Source of the DNA: Cerioporus squamosus
Taxonomy: Eukaryota; Basidiomycota; Agaricomycetes; Polyporales; Polyporaceae
DNA length: 64,000 nucleotides
Reading direction: 5' to 3'
Assembly (NCBI GenBank): GCA_022592435.1
Contig: JABYQS010000020.1
Location: 124,001-188,000, forward strand
Shown here piece by piece: positions 48,536 through 60,687 of this stretch. A program made the position numbers and the translations under genes. Under the pieces are notes generated by a model. The model was not told the origin of the DNA. It worked only from the letters and a program-made list of their open reading frames with translations, and searched no databases. How positions within the stretch are numbered: the first letter of the stretch is position 1; each line of letters starts with the position of its first letter.

Positions 48536-49455
48536 TGGTTCGGCCGCCCTATGTGTCTGGCGACTGGATTGTATGCATACTGAATTGGACAAGACTATAG
48601 ACTGCTGGACATGTGTAAATGGAAGCTTCCTGAGCCCATGCTCCCTGCGAGCATGAGCGTGAGATAGCAGAAAACCCGCACGTCCGTCCCGTAGAACTAG
48701 CCCGCCGGTCTGGTCGAGGCCAGGAACAAATAACTAGTACTGTCGTTCCTCGAGCCTTACGCTTCGGATCGTGGACACATCCCGCTATTCATAGCACAAG
48801 GACTCACCGCCGCAATGTTTGCGTTCAGCGCTGCGAGCAGAGATGAAACAAAGACCGCACCGTTAACGTTCGGGAAGACTGAACAATATCAGACCGTGTG
48901 ATGGCCAGGACTGCTCACAAGAATTTGACAAGAATAGCCATGGTCACGGTGGCGCATGCAGTCCACGCACAAGACTCCGAGTTGAAGTCGCCGGCATCGT
49001 GGGCGCTGTCGTCGTCGTCGTCGTCGACTCGACGTCGAGCACGCCTTCGCGAGGAAAGCAGATACGCCGTCGGGCCAGTGCTGTTGCGTAGCGAGCCTCG
49101 AGGAGGTGGAGGCAGTGAGACGGGCGGTCTGGAGGAACAGATGTGTGATGGAGGGATCAGCCACCGGGCGTATTTGGCGGTGTTTGGGGCACGGGCGCTG
49201 GAGGCAACGGCTTATGCTGGCAGCGGCGGTCGTTGCGCTCCTTTCTCATTGCCCTCATCGTCCTCGACGTTGTGCTCGACCTTTTCGTCGCTGTCGCGAG
49301 CCGTCTTCTCACCGACCTTGTCATTCCCTAGACCGGCAGGCTCCGCTGGTCTTGTCTAGACATCGTTGCACGCCCCCCGGACCGTGTTGCTTGATTCTAG
49401 CCAGCCCCGACCCCGACTCGACGTCGACTTGCAGTCCTTCGCTTTTCTTCAAAAC
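48536..49455. other. intergenic/5' leader of VTS1; no gene recognised
   Basis: A 153-codon plus frame at 48898-49359 overlaps other open frames and has no domain. I take the stretch as the VTS1 upstream region and leader. A (GTC)n run lies at 49008-49026. Confidence 0.5.
49008..49026 (+). repeat. GTC trinucleotide microsatellite
   Basis: About six GTC units in the presumed upstream region of VTS1. A shorter run of the same unit lies at 52378-52392, downstream of the same gene. Confidence 0.7.
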
Positions 49456-51963
49456 ATGTCTAGTCTCGCGCCCCCCAGCCCCAGCGTGTCCCCCGCTCCT
49501 GGCGGCAACGCCGGCGGCAGGTCGCCCAACTTCCGCGCCTCCATGGGCCCCACATCCGCCCGTCCCGTCGGTTTGCAGGGCATGCCCCCCGCCTCCCCCC
49601 GCCCTGGTGCCAACAACGGCGGTACACGTCCTACGAGCGAGCTCCTGGGCAGTGCGGGCATGTTCCAGACCCCTGAGGGTGTGTATGCTCCTTGATTGGT
49701 GTCCAACCCGCACTTACCGGGCCCTCATCCAGCCGAAGCTATCGACCAATGGTTCGAGACTTTCCAGAACTACGAGGTGACGCTGGTACGTAGCGTGTGT
49801 GTTGTAATCTGTTTGATAGCTCACATACACGCAGGAAGAAATGGCTGCTGCCTCTCTTGACGTCAATTTCAAGGAAGAACTGAGTGCCATCGAGCAATGT
49901 GAGTAAAATTGTCGCATGGCCAACCTCCGCTCTCCGTGTGTTCTCCATCTATAGAAAGGATTCTACCTCCTCAGCCCGCATCCGTTCAGGCTGTAGGGTC
50001 TGCATACGCTCTATAGCTGGACGGGAAGTCACTGACCGCGTGGCGGTGCACTCCGTCTCCCGGCATCACTCGACTGCTCTGCCCGTTTCGTGCCCCAATC
50101 AAGCACGGCGCCTTGCGGGTACAGTAGTCTTGTCTCTGGTTTCGGGAGTGGCAGATTTCTGCGTTGTCCATTGCTGCGATGACGGAGTGGAGCTATGCTG
50201 AGACCCCTCGGCGTCTCCATTCTTGAAGCCTGTATGGCTCCCGGCGGCATGACCATTCGACGCCTGGAACATGGCTTAGCTTACGGTGCCGCCGCCGCGT
50301 AGGGCTGAGAGACGGCGCTGGATGACTTCCGCACGCCAACATTGGATTAGGGTCAATTCTATGCCATCATACCGTCTGTTTAGATCGTTACTGACCCTAT
50401 CATTCTGCAGGGTTCAAGGTTCTATCCGAAGCCGAGCGCACAGCCGCTCTTTACAGTCTTTTGCAACATTCTACGCAGGTCCAGATTCGATTCTTCATCA
50501 CCGTCCTTCAGCAGATGGCCCGGTCGGACCCCATGACCGCTCTCCTCTCTCCCGCCGTCGGAGGCTCCATGCAAAGCCAGATGGAGGCCAAGCTCGCGAG
50601 CATGAGCCTGAAGTCCCCGGGCTTGAAGTCTAACCTCCCCTCATCGCCTACCACGCGCAACTTCTCTGGTGGCGCGCTTGGCAACAACTTCCTCTCGCCA
50701 GAGTCTGCCAACAACGCCAATGGTAACGATCCCGCGTCGACTCTCGCGCAGCAACGCGCCAAGCTCAAGGCGAGCAACGCTGCCCACCGCATCTCGGCGC
50801 CTGCGCTCTCCTCTCAAGTTGGCGCGGACCGCAACACCTGGGGCTCTGGCTCGAACCAACTCGGACAGGTTGACGAGCGTTCGTCGTCCCCGGCGCAGGA
50901 AATTACCATCCCGGCCCCAAGCTCTGCGTCGCGCCCAAAGAGCACCGACTTCTCTGGCCTCGCCAACGCCCTGAAGTCGCCCCGCGGCGATGAAGGTGAC
51001 CAGCTCTCGCCCATGCCGGGCGGCAGTTGGGCGAGTATGGTGAACACGCCCTTGATCCCGATCTTCAAGGACACCCGGAACCCGGGTCAGAGCCTCGACG
51101 CCGCTTCGCAGAAGCTCAGTGACTGGAACGCCGGGGGTGCCGCTCCTGTGCCTCTCATGTCCGACCCCCCGAAGAAGTTCAACCGCCTGTCGAGGGGCGC
51201 TCCCAATGACAACGATGACAACCACGGGCAGAACGGCGCTCCCCGCAACCTGCGGAACGTGAGCGGGAACGGGAACCTGAGCGCGTTTGGGGGCCAGGCT
51301 GGTTGGGGTGGCGCGCGCAGCCCCGCCCTTTCGAACACGTCGGGCCGCTTCAGCGACGACGGCAGCATGAACGGCCTTGGTATGGCCGGGTTCGGCATGG
51401 GTATGAACCCTGCTCTCGCGGGCCTCCCTGGCACCGGCGGGTTCAACATAGCGGCGCTCGCTGCGGCGGGCATGGCACCGGTCAGCCCCTTCAACAGCAT
51501 GTTCAACGTGTCGAACCTGGCGGCGATGGGTCTCTCGCCCGAGCAGATGCTCGCGATGCAGATGGCGGCGGCGGGTCAGCTTGGTCAGCTCGGGCAGCCC
51601 GGGCTAGGCGCGTTCGGCATGGGGCTGGGGAACCAGAACAACATGCGGGGCAACCGTGGGATGGGCAACCGCGGGGGTAACACGAAGAGCCCGGGGCAGC
51701 GCGGGGAGAAGAAGGACGAGGAGGACGTGGACCCGAAGCTGCTGGACGACATTCCGGGCTGGCTGCGGAGCCTGCGGCTGCACAAGTACACGCCGAACTT
51801 TGAGGGGATGCACTGGCGCGACATGGTCGTGATGGACGAGGCCGCGCTTGAGGCGAAGGGCGTCGCGGCCCTGGGGGCAAGGAGGAAGATGCTCAAGACG
51901 TTCGAGGTCGTGCGCAAGAAGATGGGCATCGACAGTCCGGGCGGCGCCACTCCCTCGTCCTAA
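49456..51963 (+). CDS. VTS1: Vts1/Smaug-like SAM-domain RNA-binding protein
   Basis: Exons are 49456-49678, 49733-49785, 49835-49898 and 50411-51963, joining to 630 residues. A Pro/Ser-rich start (MSSLAPPSPSVSPAPG) leads to the conserved N-terminal helix IDQWFETFQNYEVTL and EEMAAASLDVNFKEELSAIE, then WFKVLSEAERTAALYSLLQ. A long disordered Asn/Gly/Met-rich middle follows. The SAM domain near the C-terminus reads PGWLRSLRLHKYTPNFEG, WRDMVVMDEAALEAKGV and GARRKMLKTFEVVRKKMGI. Vts1 binds hairpins in mRNAs and recruits the Ccr4-Not deadenylase. The third intron (49899-50410) is 512 bp, ten times its neighbours. It still has a GTGAGT donor, a TACTGAC branch site and a CTGCAG acceptor. Confidence 0.93.
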
Positions 51964-52468
51964 GTTGACACCATTCCGACGCATCCGTGTCGCTGTCGTT
52001 GGTCTGCCTGTGGTCGCCGTACCCAACAAACAAAATCCTGCTGTCGTGGTGCGCTCTCGTTGTTCCTTTTCCGGGATGAGGTGCGCACAAGACGGCTGTA
52101 GACACGGACGGTGGACACGCAGACCTCGCACGTACACGGCACGCATGCAAATGGGCCCAAGGGGCCCTCAGGGTTTCTCTCTTCTTTCTTCTGTTCTTGG
52201 CTTGGTCCCTCCTGATTATTATTCGCGTAACTACGCCTTACTCCTGGCTAGGGTGTGCCGTGTCATCGATCATCCCTCTATACCATACCACGTCTCTCCT
52301 CCCGAGTCTTCTAGTCGCACGAAATCCACGTACATATACGTACATACGTCGCCGGAGGTCGAGTGCCCAAACATGTTGTCGTCGTCGTCGTCTCATCGGT
52401 CATCCTGGATCGCGAGTGTATGCCTAGCTGTAATCTGTCGACATGTACATAGGCCCTACAATCCCTAT
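51964..52468. other. 3' flanks of VTS1 and F4 (convergent)
   Basis: About 500 bp with no gene. Pyrimidine-rich, with the short GTC run at 52378-52392. Confidence 0.5.
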
Positions 52469-54469
52469 TTATTTTTCCCCCTCATGAGCTCGTATACCGA
52501 ATGCTACATCTAAACGGCCAGACAAACTATCAGGATATGCACCCCAATTTCTGGCAATGCCCTCAGCCCAGATTGGCCACCAGGCGTGCACCTCTCCCTT
52601 TGCGGTGCACTCGCGGGGAACAACACTCCACCACGCGAATCCGGAGCGATCGTGTAAGTCTTGTCCTACCTCCACATTCCCGACGAACTGCTCCATCGTT
52701 TCCCTCAGTCCCGACTCGGGGGATGAGGCCCGGTTAGGCATGACCGAGAGGAATAGGCTGGTGAGCGGATGGTTGGCACGCGCCCGTGCATTGAGGAGGG
52801 TAATGAGGTCGAGGATGTGATCGTTCCGCGGCAAGCAGTAGTGTAAGCATGTTAAGCTGGGCATGTTCTCCAGGGTGATCTCCTCACTGGACTGTGAGGT
52901 TGTGGATTGCGGCCATAAGATACCCGCGTGGTGCTGGTCGAGCGACTCCAGGCCAAGGATATGCAGCGTCGTCACTGCGGATAGAGGGGAGATCGCGCGT
53001 CCGCTCTGGCTGAGGAGATCGACCACTTCCGTGCCGGACAACCACAGCTCTTCGGCAGCGACGAACGGCGGGGAAGAGAGGAAGGAGCGTATGGCTTGGG
53101 TGACTTCGCGTGTCTCAACCCCGCGCACTGAGAGGTCAACTCGCAGACCACCACCGGCTCGGTTAAGCACCTGCACAGAGATCAAGTCTGCGCCTCCGAG
53201 TTCGGCCCACCAAACTACATGGGCCTTCGTGCCTCGCCATCCCAGCCCAGAAATCGCGGCGCGCAATGCTTCGTTCTGGTCTGGGGAGCGTACGTCTCCC
53301 CAGACTCTCAGAAGACAACCCTGAGACAGCATAAGACGAGACAGGAGCTGAGCGGCGCCGACACCGAACGGGATGCCCAGCTTCCGGAGACGGGGCATGG
53401 AGACCGCGGGGAAGGATTGGATTCCCCCATCGCACCCCGCGATCCCGTCCAGATACGCTTGCTCTAGACTCTGGTTTACTGCTAGAAATCGTAGAAGGCT
53501 CGGGATCGATATGGATCCTTCGTTCTCGCCGGGGCGCATGGCGAGTCGAGAGAGCACCAAGCGCGTGAACGAAGGGCCCATGGCGTTGGCCGGGAGAAAG
53601 GGAACATTCCACAGTACCAGGGAAGACAGGTTGAGGCTTGTGCCTTCGAAAAGGGTCCTGCTGACATCCTCCCATTCGTCGACTCTGTTCTCGCCGTGTA
53701 TAGCTAAACGTCGAAGCGACGTCGCAGAAAATGACAAGGACGTGGGGAGGGGTTCTGAGTCAGCTTGGGGAGTGTTGAACTGCCTGGCGTTTGCGTTGAG
53801 CGTAATGTGCAGCTCCTCGATCGAGTGGCCGTGCTTGCTCAGGAATGCGGATGTCTGGGGACCATGTGGCCAGGTATCTGGAGCCTCCGCATGTACGTAC
53901 AGAGGTCCAGTCCCAATGCAGTCGGAGGGTATGCGAGAGAAGTGGATAGGAAGACGATAAGGAGAGTCCGAGTCGAACAATCTGTAGGCGTCGTGGTATC
54001 CGCACGAGATACTGGACCAGAGAGTAGATGTATCAAAGGCCAAGGACCGCCACAGCTTGCAGACGAGGGTGAGAGGAAGCAGCCCTGTAGGGTCCTTCAT
54101 TAGATATGGCCCACATACGCGTTGAAAGTCGTCATCCGGATCGTATGCAGCGGTCGGTACGAAGGCGAAGATCGCAAGAATCAGTTCAGGTGGCAACATC
54201 CTATGTATCGGTGCTCGTGCATTGATCGCAGTTCGGATGTTGTACTCTGTCGCTTTCAGAAGATCCAAGACCTTGTAGAGCTGCAAGTCCGGTCAGACCG
54301 TGCTAGTCATTGACAGAACTGCATCGGGTACCTCGTCGACGCTGCGTACCGGTTACTGATGAGTATATGTGGAACGAGTCGCAAAAGCGGCGCCTTACCT
54401 GACATTCGGTTCTTTACACGCTCGCTCGGTCTTCTGAGCCAACAATCCTGCATGCTCGTAGAGGTTCAT
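52469..54469 (-). CDS. F-box/leucine-rich protein F4
   Basis: Exons are 54399-54469 (71 nt), the 10-nt microexon 54332-54341 and 52469-54280, giving 630 residues. It starts MNLYEHAGLLAQKTERACKE. The microexon adds S-VDE before LYKVLDLLKATEYNIRTAIN. The F-box is HRMLPPELILAIFAFVPT, followed by LVCKLWRSLAFDTSTLWSS. The C-terminal blocks are SPPFVAAEELWLSG, FAWWSVVPRECTA, WWPIWAEG and LSGRLDVAFG. It is the closest relative of F5, same strand, and they are likely tandem duplicates that have since diverged. SCF adaptor role inferred from the family. Confidence 0.87.
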
Positions 54470-54742
54470 AGTAACGATTGCGTAAAGCGATGTGCCGTGT
54501 GGTGGAGGTTGGTGTCAATGTGCGTTAGCGCTGCAGCTGAGGTTCGATTGCCACATGGCCAAACTGAGATTGCGACTTGAGCCGCTTCTGACCGGCTGTC
54601 GGACATTGTTTCGACAACTTGAAGTAAGCTGGCATAGGCTGGCAACTCACAAATATGACATTTGTTTTCACAGATCATTTATTCATTGCTGGCGCAGAAA
54701 TGCGTGTAGACTCAAGGGCGGGTTCGTTGTCTTCTCTGAATG

Positions 54743-56677
54743 CTACATTCGATTTACCAGAGAGCGTATCGGGAGGCCTTGCCAGTGACTTCGATCCGTC
54801 ATGCCCTCAGCCCACACGGGCCACAGACCGTGTACTTCCTCCACCGCGGTGCATTCGCGTGGAACGACACTCCACCACGCGGAGCCTAGGCGGTTGCACA
54901 AGTCTTCTCCGACCAACACTTCGTCCACGAAGCTCTCCGTCATTCTCGCGATGGCCCAGTCAGAATTGGGAGAAGGGTCGTCCTCGAAAGGTGTGGTCGA
55001 GACAAACAGAGAGGTTATGGGATGATTGGCACTCGCACGGGCATCGAGCAGCGTTACGAGGTCGAGGAGGTGTTCTCTGCGCGGTAAGCAATAGTGTAGG
55101 CAGGTTAGACTGGGAATATTGTCCATGGTGATCTCCTGCGAGGCAGCGTCGGGCCACAAGAGTCCCGCGGTTTGGTAGTTCATTGACTGCAGGTTGAGGA
55201 TATGCAATGTGGCAAGCGCAGAGAGAGGGGAGATCGCTCGCCCGCTCCTCCTGAGGAGTCCAGCCACTCCGGTGCCAGACAGCCAGAGCTCCTCCACGGT
55301 GACGAACGGCGGAGTGGATAGGAAGGAGCGTATTTGTTGCGAGACCTCCGCGTCTGCCCGGGTCCTGCTCCAGCTGAGGTCGACTCGAAGACCACCAGCG
55401 GACCCATTGAGCACTTGCAAAGATATGCGACCTCCGCTGGTATCGGGCGAGCCTCCTACCCACATTACGTGGGCCTTGGTGCCTCGCCATCCCAGGACAG
55501 TAATGACAGTGCGCAACGCCTTGTTTCGCTGTGCATTGAGCTTTCCTTCACCCAGCCTCACAAGACAGGTGTCGGGCAGCCTGAGGCGCGATAAGAGTTG
55601 GTCCGTGCCCGGGCCGATTGTGATGGACAACTTGCGAACGCGGGGCATGGAGGCGATAGGCAAAGTTTCCACTGTCTGGTCCGCTGTGAAACCCTCAAGG
55701 TACACCTGCTCCAGCGCACGATTCTCCGATAGAAACCGTAGAAGGTCCCGGACGGGTATGGCGTTTTGAGCCTGGCCGTCACGACGGGAGACCCTGTAGT
55801 AGATGATCAGACGCGTCAACGACGAGCCTAGGGCGTTGGTAGGAAGGAAGGGGATATCCCACATCGCGAGCGAGGACAGGTTGAGGCGGGAACCTCCGAA
55901 TAAGGCCATGTCCCTCCAGTCTACACGTTGGCCGGCGCCGCGCATATGAAGCCGCCGGAGCGAGGTCGGGGAAAAGGATAGCGAGGCGGGCGGCGGGTTT
56001 CCTGCAGCCAACGCATTGTCCAGGTGTCCAACGTCGACCTTAACGTGCAGTTCCTCGACTTGGTGGCCGTGCTTGCTCAGGAAGGCGCACGCAATCCGAT
56101 CGTAGTAATCCGGGGCGTCTGCGCCAACGTAGAGGGGTCCCGCACCAACGCAGTCGGGTGGAAGGCGTGATACATGGAGGGGCTGGGAGGTGAATCTTGC
56201 CTTCAGTCCGTACGCGCAGGAAACGCTGGTCCACAGCGTACTCAGCCCTAAGGACCGCCACAGCTTGCAGACGAGAGTGACGGGACGCAAGTCGCTCGTG
56301 GCCCTCAGAAGATATGGCCCGCAGACGGCTTGGACGTCGTCATCTTCGGGGAACACAGGGTCCGGAACGAGGGCGAAGATGGCCGTGATCAATTCAGGTA
56401 GCAGAATTCTATTAATCGGTGCGCGTGCGTTGATCGCCGACCGGACGTTGTACTGTGCAGCTTGCAGAAAGGCGGCGATCTCGTGCAGCTGCAGGCCTCC
56501 AGCTCGTCAGAACACAGTGAGACGTCTGAGGTTGTACTATTCACCTTGTCGATGCTACGAGTCTACGTCAGCTCAAGGGGCGCCGAATAAGAAAGGACGT
56601 CCGTACCTAAGATCGCTGTCTTCGTGTGCTCGCTCCGTCTCCGTCACGAATGATTTCGCCCGTTCGTACATGTTCAT
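54743..56677 (-). CDS. F-box/leucine-rich protein F5
   Basis: Exons are 56607-56677 (71 nt), the 10-nt microexon 56545-56554 and 54743-56488, giving 608 residues. It starts MNMYERAKSFVTETERAHED. The microexon adds S-IDK before LHEIAAFLQAAQYNVRSAIN. The F-box is NRILLPELITAIFALVPD, followed by LVCKLWRSLGLSTLWTS. It shares TPPFVTVEELWLSG, SAWWSVVPRECTA and LWPVWAEG with F3 and F4, but after WAEG it ends differently (SLVNRM), without the LSGR-DVAFG block. Exon 1 and microexon lengths equal those of F4. Confidence 0.87.
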
Positions 56678-57064
56678 TGTTACGATGGCAAGGAGAGGTG
56701 TGGCACAAGACGGTGGCCGGAGGAGAGTCGTCAGGCGGGCTCGCCGCTCGCGCGAAAGTCACATCCTCGTATCTGTGGGCGCAAGTGGCGGCTGCCGCCC
56801 ACCACATCATCACATGGCTGACCGAAGTTAGGTATGTACCCACGAACCCCTCACCATGACAACGGTGGATGGCCGCCCTGCGTAGAAGGCTCATAATGGC
56901 GGGAGAGGCTTGGAGAGGCTTCAGTAAATTGTAACTTACTTGCTTATGAGCGCCACTGCAAGTCAACAGTAGCACTCAGCCAGACACACCACCAGGTCCG
57001 CATGTCACAAGGAACAGCGGTATGGACTAGTATCGCACTTACTACACAGGTGGGACCCTGGCGC
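56678..57064. other. upstream region of F5 and 3' flank of the pectinesterase gene
   Basis: 387 bp with no gene seen. Confidence 0.4.
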
Positions 57065-58667
57065 TCACAGCACATACTCGAAGTCGATCCACTTCGGACG
57101 TTCCAAGAACACCCTGTCAATCGTGAAATTGGCCGCCTCTTGCTTCGTCAGGACGTGCTCCAACGGGATGCGCGCCGACGTGTTTCCCCCTGGACCTAGT
57201 GAGTTCATCGAAAGCAGCTCAATAGGCATCATTATGGCGGCGTGGAAGCTGTCTCACCGAATGAATCGTACTCAGCGTAGAAGGTCGTGTTCATGATGAC
57301 CGGCCTGCGCGCAGAGTCAGACATGAAGATGTGCGTATTGAGACAGCTCTGCGTACCTCGCGCTGTCGAAAGGGGTCCAGCCGACGGGGTTAATACTCTC
57401 GTCCATGAAGGTGCGCAGATACACCGTCGTGGCTAAATCGTTCCATGGACGACCCAAGAAGCACCTTCCGTCAGTCACGGCCGTCGCGTTGGCATCAGGG
57501 GACTGCGTGTAATCGGCTCAGCATTATGTCAAAGTAGATGCTTTGGAATCAAGAGGCGACATACGCGAATGATTCTGGAGTTGGATATATATGCGCCATA
57601 CCGGTTACCGGGCGCATCTGTGAGATTGGTACCCTTCCAAGCGGTTATGCCCCCACCGCATGCGCGATTTGCCAGCGTGACGTTCTCGAACCAGCTGTGC
57701 GTGCGTGTCATCAAGACTTCGAAGGGCAGTGCCCGTCGGGGTGAGCAACTCACGCAGTCCCAAACCCAAACAAATCTGTGCTACTGTCAGCATCGTGCCA
57801 AGTCGCAGCGTGATGGGACTCACAGTCCGTCTGCCCGAATATTATACTGTCGACGACGTACGTGCTCGCGTTGCGTCCCGTGTACCACGTGTCCTGGTAG
57901 CTCGCAAACGTGCACCCGTAGAACGACGCGTTCGCGTACGATATGTCGGTCACCAGCGCCTGCGATATGGAGAAGTTGGCCTGCCGCCAGGTATGCATCG
58001 GTACGAGGACGTAGCCGCACATCATCCGTATGACTGACCGCTCGGTTCTCGAAGTCGATGTTGTACGCCTTGAAGTCGACGTTGCCGAAGAGCGACTGGA
58101 GCGGCGCTCCGGTGGGCCCTGCGCCGATCATAGATGCGTTGAAGGAGGGCGCGACGAGGAGGACGGCGGATTGTGCGTCGTCCATGCCGGTGTGGACGAA
58201 CTGGTCGTTCCAGATGTGGACCAGGTTGCGAGTGGATGCAGTCCCAGCTGGGTCGAAGGCAGTCTGAGGATTGAGTTGGCCCTGTGCGGTAGAACTTAGC
58301 AGTGCTGCTCAAAGGAGGAGGATAGGAGACTGACCAACAGAGTCAGTGGGCCCGAGCGGGTAACATTGATCGTCTCGTGGTACTCCCCAGCTCCTACGAG
58401 GATGGTCGCGGTTCCATGCTCGGGTCTTACCATAGTCAGAATGAGTGGCTTATCATCGAATTTGAACACTCACAGAGACGAGATAGCTGCTTGCACGCTG
58501 CTGAAGTCCGCGCGGGGGTCTTGAGACGACACGTAAAGCGTCCCTCGTGCGCAGCCGGTCAAAGGATCGATATGTTGTGGTTTCTTCAGCTGGCATGCGA
58601 CGTGAGAAGGGGATAATGCCCAGACATTGTAGGCCGCTAGGAGCGCGAGGAAGAGCAACGACCACAT
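57065..58667 (-). CDS. secreted pectin methylesterase (carbohydrate esterase family 8)
   Basis: A signal peptide (MWSLLFLALLAAYNVWA) leads to a Cys-bearing N-terminus and SSQDPRADFSSVQAAISSL. The family motifs follow in order: VGAGEYHETI (GxYxE), CTFASYQDTWYTGRNASTY (catalytic Asp in QDT), VVDSIIFGQTD (second catalytic Asp), and CFLGRPWNDLATTVYLRTFM (LGRPW with the substrate Arg). The C-terminus is RVFLERPKWIDFEYVL. The enzyme removes methyl groups from pectin outside the cell, opening it to polygalacturonases. Several 50-70-bp introns splice in frame, for example after ENRA and after GQTD. No break was seen. Clustering with GH16 is loose, since F-box genes lie between. Confidence 0.92.
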
Positions 58668-59270
58668 CCTGGACGACACGAATGACTGCCAATTTTGCTG
58701 AGCGGGGTGTGAGCAGGCATCAGCCGTTATATGAGCTGCACTCGGGCCGTTGAGTGTGTCATGGGATCGAGTTGTATTCGTGACGCGTTTCCTAGGAGTA
58801 AGTATGACCTTCCGGACAGGACCGTCGGGACGCGACGTCGTTGTGGGAGCAGTTGGTCTCGAGCGTGACCTTGAGCGAGGTAGGTGATTCAAGTTTCGTG
58901 AATGAGTAGAACAGGACAGTGGCGTTGACGATATTGACTGGACCACGTGGTGGAGGTTGTGCGGAAGTCGGCATGTCGAGCTGGCTGCGCAGGCGATGAT
59001 AATTTGCCAGGTGCCTTGCCTACATGCTAGCCCGAGAATAACGGAGATGTTCGCTGCATGGATCATGATGCAGATGGACCTAGACGGACGCTGTCTCGCC
59101 GCCGGGCGCGTATGTGTTGATGTCGTTATTGCCATCAGTATGGCGTATGCGCTGTCTAGGTATATATCCCGAAGTAAAGTACGCATTCTATGATGAAACC
59201 TGTATGAGAGCCTCCATCCTCCCTTCCGAATCCTCCGATATGAAAGCTGCTGGACGTCAAGGCATCGGGG
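58668..59270. other. intergenic, no gene recognised
   Basis: 603 bp between the pectinesterase start and the DUF202 stop, both on the minus strand. Nothing supportable was seen. Confidence 0.5.
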
Positions 59271-60045
59271 TCATCGAGCGACGAGGATGATAACGAAGAC
59301 GACGATAACAACGAGGACCAGGATGACCGAGAGCAGCGTTGGGCTTATCCTCGCGACAGGATACATCCCGCGGATGAGGGCGTGCTGAATGAGGAAGTAT
59401 CGCGCGACACCAACAACGAGCGTGAAGAGCCCCAGCCCTATCATAACCGCTCCAAGCGGTCGCGCGAACCGCTCTACGTCAGAGTTCAAGGTTGAGGCGG
59501 CCAGGGTGAATAGCTGCACGAGGGCTGGTTAAGAGGTCCAGGATGATGGGATAATGGTCATCGGTGAGCAGGGCAATAATACTCCTGCAAAACTGCGTTG
59601 ACGTACCGACACCCGTCGACGCGATTGTCAGGCTCGTCCGTGCGTATGCGAGGAAAGTGCGCTCGGACGCGAGGTGGTCGCGTGCGACGCTGCCCGAGTT
59701 CTCCAGTGTGAGCAACAGCCCCCATTCCTTCATGAGCTCGCGCCACCGGGGTTCCCTCCGTCTCGACTGCGGCTTCATCTTCGAGGCAACCTCTCCTTCC
59801 CTGCTCTCCCCTTCACATACCCCTCGGCCTCCTTCGCACGTCCGGCTCTCTGCACGCTCGCACGACGTCTCCGGAGGCGTGTCTGTCGATTGGCTTTCTC
59901 CATCTCGCATGGGACTTCGCCCTCGTCTCTCGAATCGCACGCGGGAGTGCTCGCGCGAGGACGGATTTGGCGACGATGGGAGGTTCGGCGACTCGGATGG
60001 CGGTCGGCGCGTTAGGACAGTCGGGAGCTCGAGCATAGTGGCCAT
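59271..60045 (-). CDS. DUF202-domain small membrane protein
   Basis: Starts MATMLELPTVLTRRPPSESP, with a disordered Arg/Ser/Glu-rich N-terminal half. The DUF202 signature follows: NSGSVARDHLASERTFLAYA then RTSLTIASTGV, an intron, ALVQLFTLAASTLN and RPLGAVMIGLGLFTLVVGVA. A last transmembrane helix of Leu/Val/Ile residues ends VIILVAR. Three membrane helices are expected. DUF202 is found alone or in vacuolar transporter chaperone proteins such as yeast Vtc1. The single-domain fungal members have no firm function. An upstream in-frame ATG at 60174 exists, but I prefer 60045 because the extra residues are not family-like. Confidence 0.82.
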
Positions 60046-60687
60046 CGGAGGCAAGACGAAAGTGGTGAAGAAGAGTGGAAGAAGAGGCGGCCAACATTGA
60101 AAGACGCGGCGGCACAAGTCGGTATTTCTGGTGAATTCGGAATGCGGGGTGCTGTTCTGGTCACTGCCTGCCATATCTTGACGTCATATGGCTGGTCTTA
60201 AAACGTCTGAAGCATGCAGGATCAGGTGCGTCGTACCCGCGACGAACATATCGGCATTCGAAATGGGAGATGTGCGAGGATGCTGGGGGAGCACCCACGA
60301 ACAGGGCACGAGAGCTGACAGTGACACCCGGACACCGGGAGTCATGCTGGATAGTCTTGTGTAACGTGCGGGTGATTGTCATCCTGGACCATGGAGATGT
60401 ACTGTACCTGAAATCATCTGAGTTCGCTGACCCGACCCCCTCCGCACCGACGTTACAGGTGGTACTTATGGTGCCCATGATTCTACTTGACCATCCAGAT
60501 CCGTTCATGCGTCGCTGAGAACACGCCGATGATTTGCCCTTCCCCTTATTCGCAAAACTATCAGTCACTCGGCCGGCAGACATGGAACCGCGATGGCGCA
60601 AGAGATGGGACAGCAGGAACCATGGGGCAAAAACTTAGAGTTCGGGAACGAAAGACGGTTGGACCATATTCCAGGTTCGTTAGAAGA
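60046..60687. other. intergenic, no gene recognised
   Basis: 642 bp between the DUF202 gene and the tRNA. No supportable frame. Confidence 0.5.

Noticed and set aside
48898..49780. Overlapping plus-strand frames upstream of VTS1 as separate genes
   Set aside because: They overlap each other and the VTS1 start, include the GTC repeat, and have no domain.
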